Below are positions 11,501 to 21,821 of a stretch of DNA of 64,000 nt, one piece after another. How positions within the stretch are numbered: the stretch's first letter is position 1; each line of letters begins with the position of its first letter. Source of the stretch: Neopestalotiopsis rosae (taxonomy: Eukaryota; Ascomycota; Sordariomycetes; Amphisphaeriales; Sporocadaceae); the NCBI GenBank assembly GCA_023078685.1, contig JALGAS010000002.1, positions 7,378,001-7,442,000 on the forward strand, given 5' to 3'. A model generated the notes under the pieces. The model did not search any database. It was not told the origin of the DNA and worked only from the letters and a program-made list of their open reading frames with translations. A program made the translations under genes and the position numbers.

Positions 11501-13669
11501 AAGGCTAACGAGGCGGTGCAAAAATATTCAGCGCATATCTTGTGCATCCTCATTCCCTACATGGCACTCCCATCCCATGTAGGACGCCGTCGACATTTTT
11601 CGGGTTGGCTTGGTGGATGGACGGGAAGGATTTCGAAACGAATTAATTTGGGGCTTCTAGAAACATGGCAGAAAGTGCAAGGAAATGCGAAAATACATTG
11701 GACGGTTTGGAGGTTCTAGGCTTCGAGCCTGCTATTGCCAGTTGAGCCAGTTGGCGGATAGCGGCCTGCCAGATGCAATAGTGGACACTAAAAATACGAC
11801 CCGACCCCGTTGTCTAACCCCGTGACAGATTGAGAGGGACGCGCAATTGATGATCAGGGTAGTGCGAGTACAGGGTCTTGGCATTAGAGTTATCGTAAGG
11901 TTGAGAGCTGGCCGCTGCAAGCTGTGGCAAGTGCCCATGAGCCAAAAACTCTGAAAGTTTCAATGGTTTAGAGTAGGTACGGTGGGCCAAGCTTAACTAA
12001 GGGCATGCGTAGCGTTGGATTCTGTTTTTCGCTCCCTCGGAATTGGGACAAATGCTCGGAGCACCTTTGAGAAAGAGGTTGAAAGCAACAAGAGATATTC
12101 GTCGATGAGCAAAGTATACCAAGCAAAGCAGCAACAAATAATACGAGGCCAAGGGTGAACTACCGCTGTGTGCCAGGTGCCGTACCTATGCAATGTTTGG
12201 TGCACATCAATCGGCTCCTACGCTGATCGTGCCAAGAGTTCTTGGTCCATTCGCATAATCAATCTTGGAAGATCGTTGATGAATGGTCCGAGTACAGCAC
12301 CGAGAGCACTGCCATTTTGCCAACCTGGTAGTATTCTTTCCAAGGAATGCCAATCAACCACTCAAATGACCCTCAAGACTCCCAAGCAGCCCGTCAATTC
12401 TTGTCGCTGGACTTGATGAGAATTTCATTGGTCGGCCCTGAATCGTCGTGCGCAATGATACGTCTTGCCATGAGAAATTTATAAACTATCGACGGCGAGA
12501 CGAGCAGAACTCAAGTCCACCAAGACCACCAGCGGCGGACATTCGGGGGCTGCGACCAACGGAACTTGGAGTCGAACAGAAGGGGGGGCCCAGATGCAGC
12601 AGCCAGGAACAGCATCGTATTATCCCATCTCCTTGCAGACATTGGCCAGGATGTCAAAGGCTCGGAGCTGGCGTTGTGGATCCCGCAACTCGACAGACGA
12701 AATGAACGTGGAGCTTCTCCATGGCAGCCCGTGGTCGGGCCAATCCAATCGCCCCATCTCGCCCATCTTTCGTCCAGCATTTCCAGCGGCACCAGCAGCA
12801 CCAACACCACCAGTAGTGTAGAGCACCAAGTAAAAAACAACATCAACATCCAACGATGTTGCTGTCGCTTCATTTCCGAAGTACCACTGTTATTTAGTGC
12901 TGCATCTACATACTATTAGTGGTATCGTGCGCTGCGCCTCTTCCTCGAGCTCCAGCAGAAGATCACTGCAGGTATAGCATAGGCAACTTGAGAAGTCGAT
13001 CTATCGTGAACTAACAGACACACATACTATGGACAGAGCCTTTCACTGTACGAAGTATACGGCAGAGCGAATGAAACACACAGTAACCGCATCCCGTGGT
13101 AGCTATTATGGGGACGCGCCATCACCACTTTTCTTGCCTTCCCCCTTCTCTTGCTCTGTGCATTGGCATCCATCACCCCCATCCAATCCATCGATTCGTT
13201 ATGATTAATAACGGGCTCCAAATAAATCCACATGGAGAATGTGATGCGCTAGTCCCAATCTCAGTCAATCGTCACTTAGCATCCCCTATCCTTGCGTGGG
13301 TCTCCTGGGTATCAGACTAACAGGTCCTAGCCTGGCCGCTGGCATTGAGCAAGCCCTTTTTCACCCCCAAGGTCCTCCTTCATGGCATGCTTCTGGTTTC
13401 TTGTATTTTGATCAGTTCAACTCTCTTTTTCTCTTTTTCGTCGTCCTCTTGTAATAGCTCAGGCTGCGATTGGGAAGAAAAGGAATCGTCTTTCCCTCAC
13501 ACTCCTTAAAAAAGTAACTTTATTAGTTCTGCCACTCTTTGATATATTATACCTTTTCCACACGCCTAGCTATTCAGCTATACCGGCGACATTTTCCAGA
13601 TTATTATAACATAGAAAGGAAGGAAACGACACATTCGCTTGTTGCAAAAACCACATACAGATATTCACA
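5556..13669. other. Long gene-poor region (about 8.1 kb)
   Basis: Scattered frames of 60-160 codons overlap on both strands. I found no catalytic motif, transposase signature, signal peptide-plus-domain pattern or splice-consistent extension. A TATA-like element near 6181-6190 on the minus strand may belong to paralogue 3 with a long leader. Homopolymer A tracts near 7930 and T tracts near 10510 are short. It may hold unannotated RNAs or decayed elements, but nothing is supportable by eye. Confidence 0.45.
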
Positions 13670-15274
13670 ATGCTCAAGACAGCCTTGGCTTCCTCGTTGC
13701 TCCTTGCGAGCAACGTTGCCGCCCTCGATGCCGTTATCGTGAAGGGTACCAAGTTCTTCTACGAGAACGGTACGCAGTTCTTCATCAAGGGTGTTGCTTA
13801 CCAGCAAGACACTGCCGCTGGCGGTGACACTTCCTCCACCACCGACACTTACGTCGACCCTCTTGCCGATGAGGACAACTGCAAGCGTGATGTCCCTCTT
13901 CTCGCTGCTCTGGGCACCAACGTTATCCGAACATATGCCATCAACCCTGACTCCGACCACTCGGCCTGCATGCAGCTGCTGTCCGATGCTGGTATCTACG
14001 TCATCTCGGATCTGAGTGAGCCCTCTCTCTCTATCAACCGTGACAGCCCTGCCTGGAACGTCGACCTGTTCGACCGCTACAAGGCCGTCGTTGACGACCT
14101 GAGCCAGTACGACAACGTCATTGGTTTCTTCGCCGGAAACGAGGTTTCCAACAACGCCTCCAACACGGATGCCTCTGCCTACGTCAAGGCTGCTGTTCGT
14201 GACACCAAGAACTACATTGCTGAGCTGCAGGCTGCCGGTGGACGCTGGATGGGTGTTGGTTACGCTGCCAACGACGATGCCAACATTCGCCACAACCTGG
14301 CTGACTACTTCAACTGTGGCAACCAGAGCGAGGCCATTGACTTCTTCGGTTACAACATCTACTCTTGGTGCGGTGAGAGCAGCTTCGAGGAGTCCGGCTA
14401 CAGCGACCAGGTTGACTTCTTCTCCAACTACTCTGTCCCTGTCTTCTTTGCTGAGTACGGTTGCAACACCAACGGTGGTGCTGAGGGCCGTCTCTGGGAT
14501 GACACCACTGCTCTGTTCTCCGATGAGATGACTGGTGTCTTCTCTGGTGGTATTGTCTACATGTACTTCGAGGAGGACAACGACTACGGTCTGGTCGAGC
14601 TCGACGGCGATGATGCTAGCACCATGGAGAACTACGATGTCCTGTCTAGCAAGATCGCTGCCGCCACTCCTTCCTCCACCTCCATGGATGCTTACACTGC
14701 CACCAACTCTCCCCAGTCCTGCCCCGCTACCGGTGACGACTGGCAGGCCGCCGCGGCCCTGCCTCCTACCCCCAACCGTGAGCTCTGCGAGTGCATGTAC
14801 GCCTCCCTGACCTGCCAGCCTGCTGCCTCCCTGGACACCGACGACTACGGTGACATCTTCAGCTACATCTGCGCTCAGGATGAGGACGCCTGCTCCAGCA
14901 TCAAGCACGACGAGTCTTCCGGTGTCTACGGCCCCTACGTCGGCTGCAACTCCACTCAGCAGCTCGGTGCCGTCCTCCAGGCCTACTACGAGAACCAGAA
15001 CTCTGCCTCCACTGCCTGCGACTTTGACGGCTCTGCCAGCATCAACAGCGAGCCCGTCTCCGACGACACTTGCGATGCCCTGATGGAGGCTGCCAGCTCG
15101 TCCGCCTCGGTTGCTGCTACCGCCACCGGTGCCTCCTCCACCTCTGGCTCTTCCTCGACTGCCAACTTTGCCGCCCCCATCTCCATGGACCGTGCCTTCA
15201 CCGTTGGCGACTTTGCCATTGGTCTGTACACGCTCGTCGCAGCTGCCGTTGGTGTTGGAATGATTGCTCTGTAA
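13670..15274 (+). CDS. GPI-anchored beta-1,3-glucanosyltransferase (GH72 with CBM43/X8 domain)
   Basis: The 534-residue single-exon protein is a cell-wall transglycosylase that cuts beta-1,3-glucan and transfers the fragment to another chain, elongating wall glucan at the outer plasma membrane. A signal peptide covers about residues 1-19. The GH72 domain spans about 20-335, with the acid/base Glu158 in G-N-E-V and the nucleophile Glu262 in A-E-Y-G. An eight-cysteine X8/CBM43 module spans about 351-450. It is followed by a Ser/Ala/Thr linker and a hydrophobic tail from about 512 typical of GPI addition. The X8 module places it in the GH72+ group (yeast Gas1/Gas2, Aspergillus Gel4) and not in the Gel1/Gel2 group. 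Codon use is strongly biased to C/T-ending codons, suggesting high expression; this also creates a spurious antisense frame. Confidence 0.95.
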   Translation: MLKTALASSLLLASNVAALDAVIVKGTKFFYENGTQFFIKGVAYQQDTAAGGDTSSTTDTYVDPLADEDNCKRDVPLLAALGTNVIRTYAINPDSDHSACMQLLSDAGIYVISDLSEPSLSINRDSPAWNVDLFDRYKAVVDDLSQYDNVIGFFAGNEVSNNASNTDASAYVKAAVRDTKNYIAELQAAGGRWMGVGYAANDDANIRHNLADYFNCGNQSEAIDFFGYNIYSWCGESSFEESGYSDQVDFFSNYSVPVFFAEYGCNTNGGAEGRLWDDTTALFSDEMTGVFSGGIVYMYFEEDNDYGLVELDGDDASTMENYDVLSSKIAAATPSSTSMDAYTATNSPQSCPATGDDWQAAAALPPTPNRELCECMYASLTCQPAASLDTDDYGDIFSYICAQDEDACSSIKHDESSGVYGPYVGCNSTQQLGAVLQAYYENQNSASTACDFDGSASINSEPVSDDTCDALMEAASSSASVAATATGASSTSGSSSTANFAAPISMDRAFTVGDFAIGLYTLVAAAVGVGMIAL

Positions 15275-16295
15275 TAGGTTCTCAAGCATATAATGCCCAC
15301 ATTTTCAATCGCGAGGCATTCTGAAGTTTGAATTGATATAAAACAGTTCATCTTTTCACGAAGGATCTTCTGGAGTTTTGAGTTGATATTCCCAATAAAC
15401 TTATGTGCATAGCATCGAGTACCCCCTTTTCATGTTCATGGTTCCTTTGTCCTGCTTAGCACCTTTGCCCTAGTCATAATTGTGGTAGTAGGGGCTTTTA
15501 GTCCAGGAATGATGCTTTCTTCTGAGCCTTTTTTACTTTTTCATAAACATGTCATGAAGTACCACTATAGAGATGAAATTCATGCAAACTTTTGTACCAG
15601 TAATGGAAAACAAATCATAATACGGCATAATATACGAAGTATTTCGCTGGCGTCAGATGATTCGTCACTGTTTTCTCCGGATCGAGCAGTCGTCGTCATC
15701 CTACGGCTTACAGGATCCCGTGCCGCGTTGACACTGGAGTGATGCTTTTGCCCGAGGCGCCTTGGCAGTGATCGCCGAGCGCCGCTTGCCATTACTTCGG
15801 GCCAAGGATTCAGGAGGTGGAGCTGCCAAGAGAGCCGCATTCGAGGGCGGGCTTGGCAGAGAAGTGTAATATCATGTATGTCTTCTAGCAAGCAAGCTGT
15901 GATTTTCGGGTGACAAATTTCGACTACGTCTTGTTTGAGTTGCTGGACCTAGCCCGGTGTGGACACCTCGGCGCCCAGAACTGTAGTCTGATTTTGACGG
16001 CGTAGACTATTACGGGTGCAATGAACAAAAAGAGCCCTATTGAATTCCTAGAACAGGAACTCGGCGCCAAATTCAAAGAACGGCAAATGCTGTTCCGGGG
16101 AGTGTCTCGGCGGGCTAGGCAGCTACATTTAACTCTGATTATGGGAGGAAAAGAGGAAATTTCGAGGACATCAAAAATTCTCTAAGGTCTTGACGAAGGT
16201 GCCACAACTCTCAAGCGAGTTATGGCTCCAGCTCCGACATGCAGCATCCCTTGGTCTTGAACACATTTTCAATCTTATGTGCCGGATTCTAGACG
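15275..16295. other. Intergenic between convergent genes
   Basis: This contains the 3' regions of the glucanosyltransferase and of the F-box gene, plus short unsupported frames. No element was recognised. Confidence 0.5.
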
Positions 16296-17573
16296 CTATC
16301 CGTGAGCAGGTTTCGGAATGTTGATGGTTCTGAGATTCGGAAACATGCCACCCCTTCTGGCATTAATGAAATTGCGAATAGGAATTAGCCACTCTGGGCC
16401 CGCGTTGGTGAGCGTGAAGAACTCGAGTCTTAAAGGGATCAATTCCACCAGGGCATCGTCTCCGAATGACAGCGCAGGTGCTGATACTTCGAGCGTCTGA
16501 AGTCTCTCAAAAGGTTCGAGGTCCGTCCCCGAGATTAACCATAGCGGAGCATCATTTTCAAGCTCCCGATTACTGTCGTCCCACTCGGGAATACGGAGTC
16601 GCAGATTCTCGAGAGTAGCGTAGACCGGTTCCAACGCCTTTATCAGGGCAGCTGGATGCTCATGATACAAGTTTAGTTCGAATGCGCAAGGTATATCGAC
16701 TTCAGCCGCCGGCTCGTAATATAGACTGCGCAGCTTTCGGCATGAGCTCACGATATGGGCAAGAGTGGATTCGGTTAGGATACTGCGGGTGATAGTGAGC
16801 GACTCGAGGTTTCGAAGGCTCAGTTCTTTGACTGCATTGTCAATGTCCTCCACATAGAGCTCCTGTAAGTTGCAGGCCGCGTTTATGAGGTTCGAGGTGC
16901 CGTCTAGGCTATTAGCCCCGATCCGCGACTCGGGGAATCGCTTAGAGCATGAGCGCAAGGCCAACATCCGGATGTTGGGCAATGACCCTGGTGGCAGTTC
17001 GCGAAATTGCAATTCTTGGGGCAGTGACAACTGACTGAGACTCGGCATGTGAAGGAGCATGACCTCGAATAACATTGACTTGAGAGCCACCTGCGAGACG
17101 TGCAGACCAGTGGTCTCCCGTTGTTGCTGAGGCGCCAGCGGTGAGGCAGGTAGGGTAGAGTATACCTCTGGTTGCCAGGGGAACCAGAGTCTCTTGATAC
17201 CTACGTGATCGGCGATTGGGAGAAGCATTGCCTCATTGCCGGGCTCTGGGAGACCAATGTTGTGGTAGGACTGCACGTCCATGAACGTTTCACGCGCGGC
17301 CAGCTCGGAATCACTGACGATTCGACATGCGTAAGGTAGATATTCAAATTCCAAGCCCGGGAGTTTCGCGTCAAGGTAGGATGCAATTATAGGTTTTGCG
17401 ATGTCGTTCATCATTCTGCATGTCTGTGACAGATTGCAGAGATCTCTGGCTCCCTTGCGGTCCCGAAGGACGTCCACGAAAAGCTCGCGCAGCGGATAAT
17501 GAGGCATCAGAGATTTTGAGCAGATAATACGTATTAGCTCTACCGGTAGGTCCAGCAGATGGAAGGAGCCCAT
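16296..17573 (-). CDS. F-box protein with leucine-rich-repeat-like body, 1
   Basis: The 425-residue single-exon protein starts with an F-box-like segment (about residues 6-60, L-D-L-P-V-E-L-I-x2-I-C followed by C-N-L-S-Q-T-C-R). The remainder has irregular leucine-rich spacing (L-x2-L-x-L) like LRR-type substrate receptors. F-box proteins bind Skp1 and present substrates to SCF ubiquitin ligases; the target here cannot be inferred. No zinc or catalytic motif is present. A second, unrelated-looking F-box gene lies at 31280-33016. The start is the ATG at 17573, immediately ahead of the F-box, so the N-terminus is well placed. Confidence 0.8.
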   Translation of the reverse strand: MGSFHLLDLPVELIRIICSKSLMPHYPLRELFVDVLRDRKGARDLCNLSQTCRMMNDIAKPIIASYLDAKLPGLEFEYLPYACRIVSDSELAARETFMDVQSYHNIGLPEPGNEAMLLPIADHVGIKRLWFPWQPEVYSTLPASPLAPQQQRETTGLHVSQVALKSMLFEVMLLHMPSLSQLSLPQELQFRELPPGSLPNIRMLALRSCSKRFPESRIGANSLDGTSNLINAACNLQELYVEDIDNAVKELSLRNLESLTITRSILTESTLAHIVSSCRKLRSLYYEPAAEVDIPCAFELNLYHEHPAALIKALEPVYATLENLRLRIPEWDDSNRELENDAPLWLISGTDLEPFERLQTLEVSAPALSFGDDALVELIPLRLEFFTLTNAGPEWLIPIRNFINARRGGMFPNLRTINIPKPAHG

Positions 17574-18604
17574 GATGACTTAGCGATTGCAGCCCTCGAG
17601 GCTTCAATAGCTAAGAGATTTTGCTGAAGGTTCGACATAGTGATTGGGAGGCGGTCGACCCAAGAGCTAATGTAACAAGTTTGCTGACAAGGTAGCGGGA
17701 TTTTGTACGCCCGTGTACCGCTTTGACCCAAAACAATCATGACGTGGTTGAGACTGTCATGGACATATATGAGAAAACATGTTCTTGTGCATGTTGAGAC
17801 TCTTAATATGAAGTACTGTAGTAGAAAAGGTCGTGCCACAACAACGAAGATTGATAGTAGGTACCTCAATTGAACGAACGGGGCTGGGTGGTGTGCATCA
17901 CTGCAGGCATGGGTCCAGGTACGTACCGTTGAGACTTGAGCTACCATATGCCGCCGTACCCATTACCGAACGTCTATTCTCTCACCTTGCTCAACCACTA
18001 CTAAACAAGGGGCCAAATCTTGTGATCATGACATCCAAGGATTTGATAGACTCCATACAATGAACCACTGGAAACAGACACGACTCAATAAACATCTTAG
18101 TGGTGCATGTCGTATCAGTTTGGGCTGCGCCCTGAGTATACTTCCCCGCATGTTCGCTTGTTGGATTGATAAACGAATCATGAGCCGCACAAATCTCCGT
18201 GTATTCAGATGTCTTGACGCTACTGGTGGAACTCTTGAAAGATCGTCTATGGCCCCATTCACTATATACCAGGCGACTGGTGATTGTACACTGCCTGGGT
18301 GAATTTCCCTTCAATCCATGCAGACCATGTATGTACGAAGTAGCATGTCGTGTACAGGAAACGTTAGCTGATCCCTTCCCTTGGCCGTTGCGGTTCAATC
18401 AATATTTATTAATTACGAATGACCATCAATAGCCGACAGCGGAGCCATTTCCACGGTGGGGCACCAAACTAATGTGTCACGGCTAGTCACCGCCTGCAAA
18501 TTCTAACCAAACCTGCAGAGGGCCGGGCCGCGATGACTCGAAACGATAAAAAACATAATTCAATCTTCAAACCATTTTTCCTTACTCCAAGGGACACGGG
18601 CTAG
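17574..18604. other. Divergent intergenic region
   Basis: This is the shared upstream DNA of the F-box gene (minus) and the deformylase gene (plus). One TACGAAGTA 9-mer occurs at 18334-18342. No gene was recognised. Confidence 0.5.
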
Positions 18605-19696
18605 ATGATCGCCGGGTTCAGTTGTCGCACTGTCAGGCTGACGAGTATTGGTCGGCGCCACTGCACAACAAATCGCATTACAGCCGCCATTTCCAGTGCC
18701 ACCACCAGACCAGTCTCTCAGTCACCCATCATCGCCGCTAGCTTCAACAGCTTGCAGTCACGGTCCCAGCCCAGGTTCTACAGCAGTGGCAGCAGCAGCC
18801 CGCCCAAGAAAAAGGTCGCCGAGTTGAACAAACTTGAAGCCAAGATGTCTGCCGGAAAGGACTACTACCTCACGCTGTCGTGCCCCGACAAGCCGGGTAT
18901 CGTGCACGCCGTGACGGGCCTGCTGGCGAGTCAGAAGCTCAACATCCTGGACCTGCAGCAGTTCTCGGACCGCACGTCGGAGCGCTTCTTCATGCGCGTG
19001 CACTTTGGCCACGCCGACTCGACTGCGGCCCTGGACGGACCCCTGGCCGAGCTCTCCAAGGAGCTGCAGATGGACTATGATGTGCGGGCGACGAGCACCA
19101 AGCCGCGCGTGCTCATCATGGTCTCCAAGATTGGCCACTGCCTCAACGACCTGCTCTTCCGTACCAAGGGAAACCAGCTTGGCATCGAGGTCCCCATCAT
19201 TGTGTCCAACCACCCAGACTACAGACCCCTGGCCGAGAGCTACGGCATCGAGTTCCACCACCTTCCTGTGAACAAGGACACCAAGCTGGAGCAAGAACGC
19301 CAGATCCTTGACCTGATCAAGAAGCACGACATTGAGCTCGTCGTCCTGGCTCGCTACATGCAGGTCTTATCTCCCGGCCTGTGCGAGGCCATGAGCGGCA
19401 AGATTATCAACATCCACCACAGCTTCTTGCCCTCTTTCAAGGGCGCCAAGCCCTACCACCAGGCATTTGACCGCGGTGTCAAGATCATTGGTGCTACTGC
19501 CCACTTTGTCACTGCCGACCTGGACGAGGGTCCCATTATTGAGCAGCGTGTCGCCCGTGTTGACCACAGCTTGAGCCCCAAGGAGCTGGTCGAGGAGGGC
19601 AGCAACGTTGAAAGCCAGGTCTTGGCCGCCGCTGTCAAGTGGTGGAGCGAGAAGAAGGTCTTCCTCAACGGCCACAAGACTGTTGTCTTTAACTAG
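18605..19696 (+). CDS. Formyltetrahydrofolate deformylase (PurU-type), probably mitochondrial
   Basis: The 363-residue single-exon enzyme hydrolyses 10-formyl-THF to THF and formate, feeding one-carbon metabolism. An ACT regulatory domain (about residues 86-165, with C-P-D-K-P-G-I-V) precedes a formyl-transferase fold (about 168-350). The catalytic set is Asn269 and His271 in N-I-H-H-S and Asp307 in L-D-E-G-P. The first 70 residues are rich in Arg, Ser and Thr and poor in acids, as in a mitochondrial presequence. An internal Met81 at 18845 sits in a good context just before the ACT domain and could give a second, cytosolic form. Bacterial PurU proteins lack this leader. Mitochondrial location is inferred from composition only. 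Confidence 0.93.
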   Translation: MIAGFSCRTVRLTSIGRRHCTTNRITAAISSATTRPVSQSPIIAASFNSLQSRSQPRFYSSGSSSPPKKKVAELNKLEAKMSAGKDYYLTLSCPDKPGIVHAVTGLLASQKLNILDLQQFSDRTSERFFMRVHFGHADSTAALDGPLAELSKELQMDYDVRATSTKPRVLIMVSKIGHCLNDLLFRTKGNQLGIEVPIIVSNHPDYRPLAESYGIEFHHLPVNKDTKLEQERQILDLIKKHDIELVVLARYMQVLSPGLCEAMSGKIINIHHSFLPSFKGAKPYHQAFDRGVKIIGATAHFVTADLDEGPIIEQRVARVDHSLSPKELVEEGSNVESQVLAAAVKWWSEKKVFLNGHKTVVFN

Positions 19697-20142
19697 ACTT
19701 AACACTCTTGTTTTGGATGGAATTCCTTACTTTCAAAAAAATGGTTATGGGAGTCGGGAAAAAAATAAGAAAAGCAAATGTGGACACTTTTCAAATTTTG
19801 GGTATATAAAAATAATAGAAATAATACCCGACTGTGAGAGCTGATTTTGAAAGTGTCAATCATAGTGCATAATTTGTGGCGTATCTTGAATTGTCGTAGG
19901 AAGAAGGGACGCAAGACGAATCATGCATGCAGCATGCTGTCAGAGGGAGGTTTGCACTTTTTTTTTTTCAGGTCAGATGCTTGTTTAGACATATTATGCC
20001 GGCGTTGTAATTGAACAAAGATCTCATCGTTGCCACTAAATGGTGCTGAGAGCTAATTTGCCTGATGAAGTTTTGAGTATTCTCTCTATAGCCAGACGTC
20101 TACGTTCTATACCCTAGCCTTTTATTTTCTATATCAAATCCG
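19697..20142. other. Intergenic between convergent genes
   Basis: This is short convergent 3' sequence with A/T-rich runs, including a T tract near 19960. No gene was seen. Confidence 0.5.
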
Positions 20143-21821
20143 TTATTTGCCTCCAGAGAAGGAGACCACAGCCCACTTTCCGCTCCAAGCCCATTTCCGG
20201 GCTCCGCTGTCACCACCTCCGCCCTCGGTTGCACGAATCTCCTCATCTTGGCCAGGTTTCAGTCCGACCACGACATCTGCCTTGCAAGTACGGAGTGCCA
20301 AAACATTCAGGCCAGATCCAGGGCCCAGTGGACCAATGGCCTCTGTGAAAGGCGTTGTGGGATCCCAGGCGGCCTGCATCCAAGAGTCAGAAACAATGCT
20401 TTGCAAAAGAATTCACGTGATGAGACTTACATCGCCAGTCAGTTTTCTGTAGTTCAAATCACCCTTGAAAATGACCAATTCGCTATCCTTGAGATCCTCA
20501 AGAAGGTTCTTCTCGGCTGGCAGCCTCCAGAAGCTGCCGCCATGAGTCCAGAAAGCATTGGGACGGATGGTGAGCTGACCCTCGCCGTGGAATCCTGCCC
20601 ATTCCTGGAAGAGGAACGAGAGTTCGCCAGCTTCCTTCTCGCCCAAGGGCTCAGGAGTCTTGTCCTGGTGCTTCTCATCGTCCGATGGTGTCTCGTAGAA
20701 GCTCTTGGAGCTAGCCAAGGCACTGAGTAGAGCAGCAAAGTCACCGGGCAAGACGTCTGACACGAACCAGGGGATATCCTTGGGATGGAGAACCACATTG
20801 GTCGCGAGGCCTGAGGAGAGCAAGTAGCCAGCCAAGATCAGGTCGACATACAACTCGAAACCGGCATTGTCCAGAACAATGTCGACCCGGCGTTCCTTCT
20901 TGCCCTCGTCACGAGCCTTGCGCAAGACGTCAAAAGCCTTGTCCAGGTCGTTGATCAAGATGTTCTTCTCACTGGCCTTGCGGGCTTCCGAGCCCTGTAG
21001 CTTTTGGATGTCTTCATAAGTCAGACTCGTCAGAAGTGACAGGTCAGTTGCGTTGCCCCATAGGCAGATCTCCATCATTTCGTAGAACAGAATTTTCTGC
21101 GCCTCGTCTGCCTCGGGACCAGTCTTGCTCTTGTCGCTTTGGATTTGAGTGACGATATCCTTGTAGCGGGAGGCCAGTTCCAAGACAGCTGGCCGAGAGG
21201 ATCTGAACGTGTTCATCTTTTGCCGGGCAAAGATATCATAGGACTTCCAGTGCTGTGAGAGGCTGAAGTGTGTCGCGATGCGCCTAACTTCCTGTCAGCT
21301 AGACGTGCGCGGTTATTGTGTTGCCAATGGGTTCTCGAGTCGTCCACACCTGTAGAGGTAGCATTCGCTATACAGCCATGGCACATTGAACCATGTCACC
21401 GGCCCAAGTTTCTCCAGCTCTTGGTTATAGAGGGCCACATCTGGCTTTCCGTCATCTCTGATGGGGGTCAATTGGCGGTTGTGTTGCAACTCGTACTTGA
21501 GCTTGGCAAGCTCCTCGACAATCTTCTTGCCCTCGTCGGCCTTGGCTTGGTCGGTGGTCTGGGTGATCGTTCGGTAGACATCGTCGATGGCTTGGGTCTG
21601 GAAAGAATGGTTTCAGCCTTCAAATCGCTGGAGTGCATCCATAACGAGTATACCTACGATGATGATCGGCCACCGGTCGCGGGCAGAAATGAACGCAAAC
21701 GACGTCGTGTCGCTGGTCATGTAGGGGGCTGCGCATCGCGTAATTCTTAGCCTACTGTCGCGCAGAACGGGTAGTATTCGCGCAGGAGTCAGGGCTTACG
21801 GGTTTTCGTGTCAAACTCCAT
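20143..21821 (-). CDS. ARMT1/DUF89 damage-control phosphatase, five exons
   Basis: The spliced exons are 21821-21800, 21728-21658, 21597-21350, 21283-20431 and 20373-20143, giving 474 residues. This is the usual length for the yeast YMR027W / human ARMT1 class of metal-dependent phosphatases, which act on sugar phosphates such as fructose-1-phosphate and on damaged metabolites. The metal-site signature is complete: Asp252-Asn253 in D-N-A-G-F-E and Asp290 in W-F-V-S-D-V. The C-terminus has the family's L-R-T-C-K-A-D-V-V-V-G-L and ends in G-K-W-A-V-V-S-F. All junctions keep frame: exon 1 is only 22 bases (M-E-F-D-T-K-T), and the first joint produces T-P-P-Y-M-T-S-D. No target peptide is present, so it is probably cytosolic. 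Exon 1 is the least certain part. Confidence 0.9.

Noticed and set aside
12511..12873. 120-codon minus-strand frame with a hydrophobic N-terminus
   Set aside because: It resembles a signal peptide, but the rest is Trp/Arg-rich with no pattern, and comparable frames overlap it on the other strand.
13604..15289. Antisense open frame of 561 codons opposite the GH72 gene
   Set aside because: It is a by-product of strong codon bias in the sense gene. It is Gly/Val-rich, lacks domains, and the sense frame is unambiguous.
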